NCBI GenBank assembly: GCA_003255025.1 | Contig: QANY01011938.1 | Span: 1-64,000, forward strand | Direction: 5' to 3' | Source: Datisca glomerata | Taxonomy: Eukaryota > Streptophyta > Magnoliopsida > Cucurbitales > Datiscaceae | Length of the DNA: 64,000 bases | In this document: in pieces, positions 1-11,652 of the stretch | How positions within the stretch are numbered: the first letter of the stretch is position 1 | Layout of the letters: every line of letters starts with the position of its first letter | Notes under the pieces: generated by a model | What the model saw: only the letters and a program-made list of their open reading frames with translations | Told to the model about the DNA's origin: nothing | The model's database searches: none | Translations under genes and position numbers: made by a program

Positions 1-2
1 CA

Positions 3-1170
3 GTGACTTCATCTTCTAAAAGAAAGGGTCATGGTCATACTAGAGGCCTTGAAGTTGATCGTTTAGCGACTCAATTTGGAAGACTACCCGTTGAAATAGA
101 ACTCCCAAATACAATGCATGTTGGTACTTATGCCCCTCAATTTTGAAATGAGATTGGTATTATAGTACGAATTGAAGGTAAAGTGTATTATGTTAGCAAT
201 AATTGGGTTTTTAAACATCAGTATATTTATACAGATAATTTAACTTATTCTTTTTATGTAGGTTCGATTTGATTTTGATTTTGAGGTGAACAAAGTTACG
301 TCTGATTATATAAAAGAATCTGCTGCTTCAACATATAGTGATTTCAAGAGCACGATGTTGAATTAATTGAAAGTATTTACTCGTATGTGATTGCTCTTTA
401 TGTTGAATTAATTCGCTATGATTGATCTGCTGAAACTCTTTTTTATGTGCATCTAGTTTATGAATTAATTAGATATGTGTACTGCATTATTTGACAGGGG
501 AGGGAGGGAAGGGAATTAGAGTTTACTATTGATATTTGCTGGATACTTATATATTAACTTCTTATATATGAATTAATTAGTTTTTTTATTTGTTTAACGA
601 ATTAATTAGATGCACGTAGAATTATGCATATGTGTACTGCATTATATGAGTACTCAGTTTATGAATTAATTAGATATGTGTACAGTATTATATGAGTTAT
701 GATTTACTTTCTTTAATAAGGTGTGAAAAGCAAATTTTACTAACATAAGAATTTTTAGGAGCATATGTTGGAACTACATAATGCGCCGGTTGAAGAGGGG
801 ACCCCTGAACGTACTGATGTTGAGATTTGTGAAGAGGTGTAGGGAAGACGATCAGGGTATACTCGTGGTCTTGGTCATGGAGGGCCAAAACGTCCACATT
901 CAAGACAAAATTTTAATGCCGATCAAGATGACCGTATAAAGGCCACAACAGAGAGCGAACTTGATGTCACAAATTGTGAATTAGAGGTCACCGAGTGCGA
1001 ATTAGAGTCCACTAAGATCAAATTAGAGGCCACCATAAATAGTTTACATGCCATTCAGAATAGCTTAGAGGTCGCTCATAACAGTTTAGCCGCTACAAAT
1101 AATAAATTAGATATATTTTTACGATCAATAGGTTATGAAATTCCGATCAATAGGTTATGAAATTCCATTA
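3..1170 (+). pseudogene. Transposase_24-like CACTA protein, degraded and partial
   Basis: Three coding-like blocks lie in order. Block 1 (3-180) translates with motifs such as 'GHGHTRGLEVDRLA', then has an in-frame TGA at 144-146 followed by 'NEIGIIVR', the core of the plant Transposase_24 family of CACTA elements. Block 2 (about 262-365) follows a plausible splice acceptor and reads 'FDFDFEVNKVTSDYIKES'. Block 3 (765-1160) contains 'RRSGYTRGLGHG' and then a run of heptad-like T/S-E-L repeats that looks coiled-coil. An in-frame TAG lies in block 3 near 840. Known for the family: this is the second CACTA protein, not the DDE transposase. Inferred: it is not functional. The AT-rich gaps are probably introns; they contain repeated 'gaattaattagat' words. 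Confidence 0.65.
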
Positions 1171-1384
1171 AAGAAGAATGAATATGAATGCAAACTAGAA
1201 TATTTTGATACTCTAACTTATGTTTTGTGCAAACTTTAAATATTATGTTTTGGAATGCTTATTTTGATAGTTATATATAATGGAATTGAATTTTATTTTA
1301 GTATTCAAAATATAATTATTTATTTTGAATATCATTAATTGTTGATGAAATTATTAGGTGTGGAAGTAATTTATGGAGAAAGAC

Positions 1385-1732
1385 TTTCAATGGCGTTTTT
1401 ATTACATTTTTAGCGACGAAATGATAAATTTAAGTGTCATCGATAAAATTTTTTAAAGATGAATATAAAATTGTCGCTAAACATTTTATCGATAAATTTT
1501 TTCATCGATAAATGGTATTCTTGACGAACTAAACGTCGTCGGTAAAAATAATTAGTGATGACTCTAACATCGTCAATAAAAAGTTTTGTCGACAAGTACT
1601 AAACGTTGTCAGTAAAAGGTATTATCGAGGCACTTTTACCGATGGCTTTTTAGCGACAAAAAAATCGTCACCAAAACCTTTTCCAGATGATTTTTCAACT
1701 TTTAGCGATGTAATTTTTCATTGCTAATAATG
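1385..1732. repeat. CACTA subterminal repeats
   Basis: Short words such as 'ttagcgac', 'tcgtcgc' and 'gtcgctaaa', with variants in both orientations, recur every 20-50 bp up to the terminal repeat. Such clusters are the usual subterminal transposase-binding regions of CACTA elements. Confidence 0.6.
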
Positions 1733-1746
1733 AAATTCTTGCAGTG

Positions 1747-1831
1747 AATAAAATGTATATCCTCTTAATTTGTAGAGATTGAAAACCACTTGAATCCTTG
1801 TATTTGTTTCTTTTATCAATTTCTTGTAGTG
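1747..1831. repeat. 74-bp fragment of the element-B LTR ending in a second CACTA-like terminus
   Basis: 1747-1820 closely matches element-B LTR sequence (left LTR near 13818-13895, right LTR near 20521-20595). It then runs into 'aatttcttgtagtg' (1818-1831), which is again the reverse complement of a CACTA terminus. The 14 bases after 1746 and after 1831 are identical ('aataaaatgtatat'). Confidence 0.55.
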
Positions 1832-1880
1832 AATAAAATGTATATCTTAGTGATGGTTTATTTGAAATAAATGTATTGAC
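1832..1880 (+). mobile_element. Copia element C, fragment 1 (upstream of the pre-integrase domain)
   Basis: 49 bp between the CACTA-like end and element A. One frame reads 'NVYLSDGLFEINV', the kind of segment that precedes the GAG-pre-integrase domain of copia polyproteins. The frame continues in the same phase at 11653 once element A and one copy of its duplication are removed. The rest of the 5' part of C is not in the window. Confidence 0.55.
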
Positions 1881-4064
1881 GGTTGGGGGTAATGCCCTCA
1901 AAACATGTGTATTGAGATTTTAATTTAAAATTTAGTAGAAATACATTTCCTTATAATTGTTTTTTTAAATTATTGTTGAATAATTTATATAAATGTCTGA
2001 AAATTTTATATTCATTAATGAGACTATGATATTTTACTAGTACGAAAGAATTAAGATCATAGATAATGAATAAAATTATCAGCAATATATTAAAATATAT
2101 AATCTTTAATGAATGATTATTAGTATGGTTCACTAAGCATGGCGAATGCATGTGATCTAGATCCAGATCATTGATGTGGATAGATATCTTAGTGAATATA
2201 CTTTACATGGTAAGATTATATATGACATAACCGATGTGAATTAATATCTTTATTTACTTGTCGTTTATCATAAAGCTTTAACACCATCAAGCTAATGATC
2301 ATATTTAGATCACTCTGAATCCCGAGTAATCAGGAACTCCTATACATGTCTACTGGATCTTTTGATTCACTCGTCTAGAATTTTTTGTAAAACAGGCTAG
2401 TACCATTTGTTTTGGAGATTTAGTGATATAGATGACTAAGAACATCATCTTATAAGATTTAGAATCTAAACTTTCCCAACGTATCATATATTAGTTCTCT
2501 TAAGTGTTGATTCTGGAATTGAATGGTTATTGAACTCAAATTTATAATACGATTATAAATTAATCATTCACTAGTGAATTAGTGATACTTAAGGATCAAA
2601 AGATAATTAGAAGGGTAAATGATAATTTTGACCCGCTCTAATTTACAAACCAATAATTAGAGTACAAACCACGTGAAATGATTATATCAATGGACTATAC
2701 GAGAATACTCTGTAAATACATTTTCTAATCTCTTAGAGTGTAATTTTATATTTATAGTGGAGTAATAATAAAATTAATTAATTAAAGAGTTTAATTAATA
2801 ATCTGATTTATCAGAGCTTAGGATTACATGTATATGATGTCCAAGTCACCTCTGTACTACGCAATTTAGGCTGTGAATATTTCAGGATATGAGAAAATGA
2901 CTAACTTGCAAAAAAAAATTATTTTGGGGTAAATACATAATTAAATTATGAGATAATTATGTATGATTAGTTAATTAAATTATTTATATTAATTTTCAAA
3001 AATTATATATAAATAATTATATCGATTAATTTTTTAATTATCGATAAGTGAGATAGTATATCTATTTTATGAAATTAGATAATGTTAAATCATTATTAAT
3101 AACAATTTAAAATTTGAATCAAATAAATCTATTATTTATGAACTAACAGATAAGTTAGTTGATAGCGATAATAAGATAAATTAAGTTTTAATTAACTGAT
3201 ATGTGGATATTTATATGATTAAAATAAATATTTAATTCAAAGTAATTACCACGTGTCAATCACTGATTGAGAATCGAAAATTTACATGAACTACTGTAGT
3301 GGCACGTGGCACTACAGTAGTGGGTGTGTAGTACTGTAGTGCCACATGACATTATAGTAATGTCATATCACACAGTGTCGTGAGATAATGTGTTAGTTCA
3401 CGGCAACTGTAGTGCCACGACACTACTGTTGTGCAACACTTTACAGTGGGTTCCACTACATTGATAATTTGGTGATTAAATGTTATTTTGTGTATATGTC
3501 AAAAAATCTGATGAACTTAGAAAATATATATGGATATTATTTTAGTACCGTCAGGGTTGGTTGAGTGTTGAGAATACAGTTGCTATCAGGGTGAACTTTC
3601 TCCTGTGATTAAATGTTAATCAAAATCTCTGAAAGAATAATCATCGTATTCTCTCAGAGGATTGTCTCACTAAATTAATCATTTTCATTAAATCTCTAAA
3701 TCTTATGTGTTGAGTACATCTAAAGACAGAAAAAGTGTCTTTGAATTATTCTATGTGCCCCACACGTCGTAGTGTGTTTGATGAATGACTTGAAATATTT
3801 TGGTGTGGATCTCGAATTCCGTTGTTCGTGAGAATGCAGGATCTTTGGTTTACAAAAACGCTTGATATAGACTACAAGAGGTTTATGATTCATATCCATG
3901 TATGTCTTAAATTTTAATATATAAATATATAATGAATCCTGACTGAAAAGTTTTTTTTTCAAAATCGTTGCGTCGCGTTGATTTTCTTTTATAAAAAAAG
4001 ATTCATTTTTAATAAATTTTTAAAAGCCCCACGCTTCCGCCGCGTGAGCGTCTCGTTTTCAACA
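1881..4064 (+). repeat. Element A left LTR
   Basis: 2184 bp, matching 9661-11647 along its length with small indels. The start is placed where both copies read '...tgggggtaatgc', and the end at '...ttttcaaca' just before the primer-binding site. The first base of the expected TG is mutated here. Contains a cluster of CACTACAGTAGTG-type palindromes at 3290-3460. Confidence 0.85.
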
Positions 4065-4079
4065 ATTGATATCAAAGCG
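4065..4079 (+). other. Element A primer-binding site
   Basis: 'tgatatcaaagc' (4067-4078), directly after the LTR end, differs at two positions from the usual complement of the initiator tRNA-Met 3' end (TGGTATCAGAGC). Confidence 0.7.
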
Positions 4080-5775
4080 GTTTTTATAAATTAAATATTG
4101 TGTGAGTTTTCTTGCATTATTCATAATATATTTGATATGTATGAATGAATGGAAGGTTTTGTTTTTTAAATGTTTGGTGATTATTGGGTTAGGGTTTGTT
4201 CTTTAATTTTTTCTCAAATCTTGTGTAAGCCGTTTTAGAGCGTAGGAATTTTTTGTAATTTTTTCAAATATTAACTTATAATTATTCCGATCGCGAGAAG
4301 ATGAAGAACGCACAAGACAAACGTGGAGGAAAAAAAAAGAAATAGGAATTCCTTGGTAGGCAACTATTGTCACAGTTAGGGAAGTTTCGCAGAAACTCTA
4401 ATACCAACTTACCCTATCACTATAGAGTTTTTTGAAAACCCTAACTCTATTTTTTATCTTTTAAATTTTGAAAATAATGTAATTTTAAAATTAATAATTA
4501 ATTTTTTATTTTATGAAAATTAAAGATTAATTAATTGATTGAGTTTGACCCAAGTTTTATCAAGTCAATAAATTATTTTTGACTAAGTCAAATTCAATTA
4601 TTTTAAAAGATAATTATAAAGAAAATATTTAATTTAGAAAAATAGTTTTTCCTAATTAAAAGGATTTTGTTCAAATTTTGAAGATTATGAAGATGGACAT
4701 TAGGTGGAGAAGGAGATATTTTGCAAATATCTAATCTTGATGTCCTCTATGTAATTTTATTTCTTTATTTCAATTGTTGTAATTTAGAAATACTCAATAG
4801 TCACTCGGTCTATTATTATTTTATTTAATTGTTAAATAATTATTTATTGATATGATTGATAAAATGATCATGCAATAGTCAACTATATACCATATATAAA
4901 ACCCCACACAGTTTTATTTAATCATGCATCTCATCAGTAAAAAACATGATTTATTAATTGTCCTAATATGTTTATATGAATTATTTTGATAAATCAATTG
5001 CATGTAAACCGCTAGGTTTTAATTATTTAAAATTTGATAATTTGGTAATCACACCAATTTAAAGGTTATAGTAACTTTGAGGATGACGATCTTTATTAAA
5101 AAAGTTTGATTAATGTAATTAATTAGTTATTCTAAGCCTACCTAATTTTGACATAGACTATTTAAAAGGTTAAATGAACTTAGACCAATTAGATTCGATT
5201 AACTGTTAATTTCACATTCATATGGTTATATTTTTTAACTAGTAATTAATTAGGAATTAATTGATTAGTTAAAATAAAAATACATTATCTTAAAATAGTG
5301 AGTGGGAGAAGGATGACATGCCAATGTAACTTATGGTCTCCATTATTAGTATAACACTGTGAGGTACAGTGAGGGCCTCAAGATGGCTTTCTTTTTCATC
5401 CGCCCAAGAAAGGTTTCGAGTATATCAATACCATGGTTGGACTTCTTAAGAAGATAAGACTAAGTGATGTAGTTCAGTTTTGACCGACCCTAAGGCGGCA
5501 TATTCTAAATCAAGTCATGGAATCTAAAATAATGAGTTATACTCACAAAGTCACAATTAAGTTTTGAGTGGACAATTGTGATTTGACCAAATTAGTGATA
5601 TCTTATTGTTAAAAAAAAAAATATGAGATATTTTAAGTTTTAATTAATAAGAATGAGAATGTCTTATACACAGTCTAAGATTAATCTGAGTGATCTTAAG
5701 GTAGCACATTAGTTCTTAGGTTGTTTTATCGTGGATTAGTAAATGTTAAATTTATGTGTTTAATATGTTGTATTC
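4080..5775 (+). other. Element A untranslated leader
   Basis: About 1.7 kb of AT-rich sequence between the primer site and gag. I see no coding domain in it. Confidence 0.6.
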
Positions 5776-6700
5776 ATGCATCACATTTACTTTCCAAATT
5801 CTGGATATTTATTTCAATTATATTGGATTATGTATGTTTTATTTTTCAGTTATTATTATGTCTATCATAGCAACCGTATTACTTCTTTACTTGCACTTGA
5901 GAAATTGAATGTTGATAATTTCATAAGATGGAAATCAAATTTAAACTTGATGCTAATTTGTGAGAACCATAAATTTATTCTTGCTGAGGAATGTCCTGAG
6001 GAGTCTGCTACCAATGCCTCTAAGAAGGTTAGTGACAAGTTTGATGCTTCGATTCAATCCAACAACAAAGCAAAGTGCTACATGCTTGCGAGCATGAATG
6101 ATGCTCTGAGAACCAAGCATGAGAACATGAAGACTGCCTACAAGAGTATGAAATCTCTACAGGCGATATTTGGTAGTCTGATAAAATTCACCATGAGGCT
6201 ACTAGGAGCTACATAACGACCAAGATAAAGAAAGGTACTTATGTTCATGAACATGTATTGAACATGATCAACATAATGCATGAAGTAGAAGTACATGGGG
6301 TGACCATTAATGAACGAACTCAAGTCAGCATTAAACTTAAATCACTCACACCTGCTTTTTCTGCGTTTACCACTAATTATGTTATGAACAAGTTGCAATT
6401 CAACATAACCCGATTGTTGAATGAACTGCAGATTTTTGAGTTACTCAATAAAAGTATGACCAAAGTGGGTGAGGCAAAGCCTTCTTCCACTGTTACTAAA
6501 ATTAAACAATATGAAGAAGATCAATGGTAAGGGAAAATGTAAGAACAAGAAAGGGAAGAAAGCCAAGAAGTCAAGAAGAACAAGAACGACAACAAGCCCA
6601 AGGGAAAATGTTTCCATTGTGGGATTGAAAGTCATTGGAAGAGAAACTGTAACAAGTATCTCTCCGAGCTGAAAAAGAAAGGTAAATATGATTTACTTGT
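5776..6700 (+). pseudogene. Element A gag (nucleocapsid) remnant
   Basis: The ATG at 5776 opens a 146-codon frame. Copia gag similarity begins near 5877 ('SLLALEKLNVDNFIRWKSNL'). A frameshift near 6200 moves the sequence to the frame open at 6258-6530, then to a third frame ending in a CCHC zinc knuckle at 6609-6650 (C-F-H-C, G, then H-W-K-R-N-C). Known role: gag packages element RNA in virus-like particles. Here it is broken into at least three frames and cannot give a normal product. Confidence 0.8.
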
Positions 6701-6857
6701 ACTTGAAGCTTATTTAGTGGAATATGATTTGTCATCCTGGATACTGGATTCAGGGGTCATTAACCATGTATGTTCTTATTTGCAAATGCTTGATTTGTCA
6801 AGGGAGGTGGCTGATGGCGAGGTCATTATGAGAGTTGGTAGTGATGTGCTCGTGTAA
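6700..6857 (+). pseudogene. Element A aspartic protease remnant
   Basis: Directly after the zinc knuckle, in the same frame, the translation reads 'SWILDSGVINHVCS'. Copia proteases normally have DSGA-T at the active site, so Ala and Thr have changed to Val and Ile here. The frame ends in a stop near 6855. Confidence 0.75.
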
Positions 6858-7139
6858 GCAAAAGCATTGGGAATAGTCTGTCTTAATTTATTATATTCCT
6901 GGATTTTTGAGATATTTGACTTCTCTTTCTCTTTTGCATGAACAATTATTTGAAGTTGCTTTATTAATAATGAGTTTATTATTTCTAAGAATGGATTCAA
7001 TATTTGTCATGCAAAAATATCGAACATACTATATATGCTTAAATTGACCGAATGCACATTCAGTAATTCTAAATTATTTGAAGCAGCAAAACTTAAAGTA
7101 ACAAATGACGAAGAGTTTCTCATGATGATGATAAAACAT

Positions 7140-8015
7140 ATCTTTGGCATCTTAGGTTGGAATTGATTAATCTAGATAGGTTAAACAAGTTAACAAAGCA
7201 TGATACTTTGAGAGAACTAAAAGTTGGAAAGGGCCAAATGATCAAGAGACCTTTCATTAGAAAAGGCCAAAAAGTCAATGAACCACTTGAGCTAGTGTAT
7301 AGTGATGTCTGAAACTTTTAAAAAATTTATAGACTTCAAAGCTAAAGCTGAAAAATAATTAGGTAAATCATTGAAAACTCTTCGATCAGCTCGATGTTTT
7401 GAATACTTAGATTTATAATTCAAGGATTATTTGCTGGAGTATGGAATCTTATCCCAACTCACAGTATCTGGAATGCCCAGTAAAATGGTGTTTCAGAAAG
7501 GAGAAACCGAACTGTATTGTATATGATTAGGTCAATGTTAAGATACTCATCACTACCACTTACATTTTGAGGATATGCATTACACACGGCAACATAAATT
7601 TTGAATATAGTGCCTTCTAAGTCTGTAAGTAAGACACCTTTAGAGTTATAAAATGACTCCAAACTCAGTTTGAGTCATTTTCGTATATGGGGGGTGTCCA
7701 ACTCACGTTCTTAGATCCAAGACCGGAAAGTTAGACTCAAGGTTTGAAGTGTATATATTTATTGGCTATTCTTCAGAGACTAGAGGTGGGTACTTTTATA
7801 GTTACAAGGATCAAAATGTGTTTGTATCGACAAATGCCACCTTCCTTGAACACGACTATATGGAAAACTACATACCTCGAAGCAAAGTAGTTCTCGAAGA
7901 ATTAGCATTTGTTGAGATCAGACCACCTTCATCATCAACTGATAAACGTCAAATCGTAGAAATCATTGTTCCTGTTCAGGAAACCCAGGTGCAATGTTAT
8001 AGGGTTGTAAGATAA
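7140..8015 (+). pseudogene. Element A integrase remnant with internal deletion
   Basis: GAG-pre-integrase begins at 'HLRLELINLDRLNKL' (7148) and runs to 'LELVYSDV' followed by a stop (about 7310). The next sequence is already the late part of the core ('KFIDFKAKAEK', then 'LGKSLKTLRSARCFEYL'), so the middle of the catalytic core is missing. The second catalytic Asp (usually in LRSDRGGEY) is Ala. Frameshifts follow at 7450-7750. The C-terminal part is again open at 7749-8015 ('VYIFIGYSSETRGGYFY'). Confidence 0.8.
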
Positions 8016-8059
8016 CCTATTCACTACGAACTAGAGGCACATGTCCTAGTATCTGACAC

Positions 8060-8790
8060 TGATAAAGACGATCCATTAACCTTCAAAGAGGTAATGGATG
8101 ATCCTGAAAAGGAGAAATGGCAAGATGCCATGAACCGGGAAATGGAATCGATGTATTCCAATTCCAACTGGAAACTTGTAGATTCACCTGAAGATGTCAG
8201 GCCCATTGGATTAAATGGATCTTCAAGAAGAAAAGAGGTGTAAATGGAAAAATAGAGACTTTCAAGGTACGGTTGGTAGCAAGGGCTATACACAAAGGCA
8301 ATGAATTGATTATGAAGAGACATTATCTCATGTTGTCATGCTAAAATTTATTCACATCCTTTTGTCTGTTGGTGCTAATTTAGACTATGAAATATGGCAA
8401 ATGGATGTCAATACATCTTTTCTAGAATGACTCTCTTGAAGAAAATATTTATATGATGCAACTAGAAGGGTTCATGAAAAAGGAGGAAGATAAGAATGTA
8501 TGTAAGTTGCTTAAATCTATTTATGGATTAAAGCAAACATCTAGATCCTTGAATCTTACCTTTGATGAGACTATTAAATCATATGGCTTCAAGAAAAATA
8601 TTAACGAAGCTTGTGTTTATAAATACATCAAAGACAAGATATTGGTTTTCTTAGTTCTTTATGTTGACGATATTCTACTCATTGTGAATTATGTAGAAAC
8701 ATTGTCAAAGGTAAAGAAATGGTTAATTGAGAAATTTCAAATGAAATATTTGGGAGATGCAAGTTATGTTCCAAGCATCTAAATTCTAAA
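8060..8790 (+). pseudogene. Element A reverse transcriptase remnant
   Basis: RT similarity starts at 'FKEVMDDPEKEKWQDAM' (8080) and passes through 'YEIWQMDVNTSFL' with several frameshifts. The frame at 8453-8782 then carries 'LLKSIYGLKQTSRS' and the polymerase box 'LYVDDILLIV'. YVDD is intact, but the domain spans at least three frames with stops, so no active enzyme is expected. Confidence 0.85.
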
Positions 8791-8954
8791 AGATAGAAAA
8801 AATAAGCTCTTGGCACTTTTTCATGCATCTTATATTGATAAGGTGCTAGAAAGATTCTCTATGGGGAATTTGAAGAAAGGTCAACTACCTACCAGACATG
8901 GAATTATCCTCTCTAAAGAAATGTACTAAGACACCTTAGGAGGAAAGATGATAT

Positions 8955-9709
8955 GAGAAAGGTTTATTATGCTTTAGCTGCTGGTAGTCTCATGTATGTT
9001 ATATTGTATACGAGACAAGACATCTGTTTTGTAGTGAGAATTGTTAATCGTTATCAATTGAATCCAGAATTTGGAACATTGGATTGCGGTAAAACACATT
9101 CTCAAGTATCTTAGGAGAACGATAAACTATATGTTTGTTTATTCAGGTGGAGACCTGAACCTCATTGGATATACTAATTCTAATTTTCAATTAGACAGAG
9201 ATAGTCGAAAGTCGACGTCTAGATCAGTATTCACCCTAGGTGGAGGAGATGTAGTTTGAAGAAGTATCAAACAATCCAGCATTGCAGATTCCACTATGGA
9301 AGCCGAATATATAACGGCTCGTGAAGCTGCAAAAGAAGCGGTATGGCTCAGAAAATTCTATACTGATTTGGAACTAATTCCAGATATAGACAAGCTAGTG
9401 ATTTTATACTGTGACAATAGTGGAGCGGTAGCTAATTCCAAAGAACCGAGGAGTCACAAAAGAGGCAAGCACATGGAGATGAAATATCATCTTGTGAGAG
9501 AGGTCGTGCATCGAGGGGATGTGACTGTTATGAAGATAACATTATATGAGAACCTGACTGATCCTTTTACCAAGACACTTCCTCCGAAGTCATTTGAGGG
9601 TCATTTGCATAACATGGGGTTGAGAGAGATGTCATATTTGCTTTGGGGCAAGTGGGAGAATGGTGGGGGTAATGCTCTCAAAGCATGTCTATTTGTCATT
9701 TTAACATGA
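8955..9709 (+). pseudogene. Element A RNase H and polyprotein C-terminus
   Basis: Begins at 'YYALAAGSLMYVILYTRQDI' and continues in frames 9071-9259 ('HILKYLRRTINYMF...TLGGGDVV') and 9296-9709 ('MEAEYITAREAAKEAVWL', 'LYCDNSGAVANSKEPRSHKR', 'DPFTKTLPPKSFEGH'). The stop at 9259 replaces the Trp of the usual VVSW. The last 137 codons are open and run into the LTR. Confidence 0.85.
9648..9660 (+). other. Element A polypurine tract
   Basis: 'caagtgggagaa' directly before the right LTR start matches the plus-strand primer normally found there in copia elements of this type. Confidence 0.6.
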
Positions 9710-11124
9710 AATTTTTGAGAAATACATTTTCTTATAATTTTTCTTTTAAATTATTACTGAATAATTTATATAAATAACTAAAAATTCATATTCATTAATA
9801 AGACTATGATCTTGTATTAGTATGTGAGGATTAAGATCATAGTAATGAATAAAATTGTCAGCAACATATTAAAATATGAAATAATTAATGAATGATTGCT
9901 AGTACAGTTCACTAAGCATTATGAGTGCATATAGTCTAGATCCAAATCATTGATGTGGATAGACATCTTAGTGATGGTACTTTATATAATAAGATTATAT
10001 ATGATCGGGCCGATGATAATTAATATCTTTCTTAGCTTACCGCTAATCATAAAGATTTAATACACATCAATCTGATGATCATATGTAGATCGGTCTAAAT
10101 CATGAGTATTCATGAACTCATATACATGTCTACTGGATCTTTTGATTCACTTGTTAAGGTTTGTTTGTAAAATATATTAGTGACTTTTGTTTTAAAGATT
10201 CAGTGATGTGGATGGATGAGAACGTGATCTTACAAGATTTGAAATCCAAACTTTTCTGACGAATCGTATATTGGTTCTCTTAAGTGTTGATTCAGGAACT
10301 GAATGGTTATTGAGCTCAAATTTGTAATACGAATATAAATTAGCCATTCACTCGTAGAGTAATAATGGAATTAATAAATATGAATATTTAATTAAAGAGT
10401 TTAATTAATAATCTGATTTATTAAAGCTTAGGATTATTGGTTCATAGTCCCCAAGTCACATCTGTACTATGTACTTTAGGGTGTGAATATTTCAAGGTAT
10501 GAGAAAATGATTGACTTGCAAAAAAAATTATTCTGGGGTAAATACATAAATATGCTATAAATATGCGTGATTAATTAATTAAATTATTTATATTAACTTT
10601 CAGAAATTATATATAAATAATTATATCGATTAATTTTCTAATTATTGATAAGTGAGACAATATATCTAATTTATAGAATTAAATAATATTAAATTATTAT
10701 TAGATAATGATTCAAAATGTTAAGCAACTAAATCTATTATTATGGACTAACATATAAGTTTATTGATAGAAATAATCAAATAATTTAATTTTGAATTAAC
10801 TGATATGTGGATATTTATCTAATTAAAATAATATTTAATTCACAGTAATTTTAATGTGTCAATCACTGATTATGAATTAGAGATTGATAGGAACTACTAT
10901 AGTCCCATATGGCACTACAGTAGTGGGCGTGTAGTACTGTAGTGTCACACTACACTATAGTAGAGCTGTGGCACACAGTGCCGTGAGACACTGTGTTAGT
11001 TCACGGTAACTGCAGTGCCGTGTGACACAGCAGTTGTACACCAAATTGCAGTGGGTCCCACTGTAATGGCAATTTGATGATTAAATGTTATTTTGTGTGT
11101 ATCCCTAAAAATCTTATGAGCCTA

Positions 11125-11166
<42 letters not shown>

Positions 11167-11647
11167 CTAATGGTCTGAGGGTTGGTTGGGTGTTGAGCAT
11201 ACAATTGCTATGAAGATGAACTTTCTCAGAGGATTGTCCCACTAAATTAATCATTCTCAGTAAATCTCTAGATCTCATGTGTTGAGTACATCTAGAGACA
11301 AAAAAGTATCTTTGAATTATTCTACGTTCACACACACGTCCTAGTGTGTTTGAGGATTAGCTTGGAAGATCTTGATGTGGATCTGGAAGTCTGTTGTTCG
11401 TGGGAACAAATGATCGTCGGTTTGCGAGGACGCTTGATATAGACTACAAAAGGTGTATGATTCCTATCCATGTATGTCTTAAATTTATTATATAAATATA
11501 TAATGGATCCTGCTTGAAAATTATTTTTCAATAAAAAAAATTTGGAAATCATTGTGTCGCGTTTATTTTTTTATCGAAAAAATTTCATTTTTTACTAAAT
11601 TTTTAGAAGTCCCACGCTTCCATCGCACGAGCGCCGCGTTTTCAACA
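9661..11647 (+). repeat. Element A right LTR
   Basis: 1987 bp, starting 'tggtgggggtaatgc' and ending 'ttttcaaca'. It aligns with 1881-4064, with substitutions and indels. An (AT)n microsatellite at 11127-11163 is present only in this copy. The palindrome cluster is at 10890-11050. Confidence 0.85.
11127..11163. repeat. (AT)n microsatellite
   Basis: About 18 AT units in the right LTR of element A. Confidence 0.9.
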
Positions 11648-11652
11648 TTGGC

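Larger units (their letters stand above)
1..1746 (+). mobile_element. CACTA (En/Spm-type) element, right end; left part outside window
   Basis: The segment ends in 'aaattcttgcagtg' (1733-1746), the reverse complement of a CACTG-type terminal inverted repeat. It is preceded by a subterminal block of short repeats and by a decayed gene with a plant Transposase_24-like domain. That order (accessory transposase gene, subterminal repeats, CACTA terminus) fits a CACTA element whose left end is off the window. The 3-bp duplication next to 1746 would be 'aat', but it cannot be confirmed without the other end. Confidence 0.75.
1881..11647 (+). mobile_element. Copia retrotransposon A (complete, decayed), inserted in element C
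   Basis: Ty1/copia element of about 9.8 kb with 2.0-2.2-kb LTRs. It carries a tRNA-Met-type primer site, gag, protease, integrase, RT and RNase H in copia order, and a polypurine tract. Flanking 5-mers are TTGAC (1876-1880) and TTGGC (11648-11652), a target duplication with one mismatch. Every coding domain is broken by stops or frameshifts, and the integrase core is partly deleted, so it is not autonomous. It splits copia element C. Confidence 0.9.
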
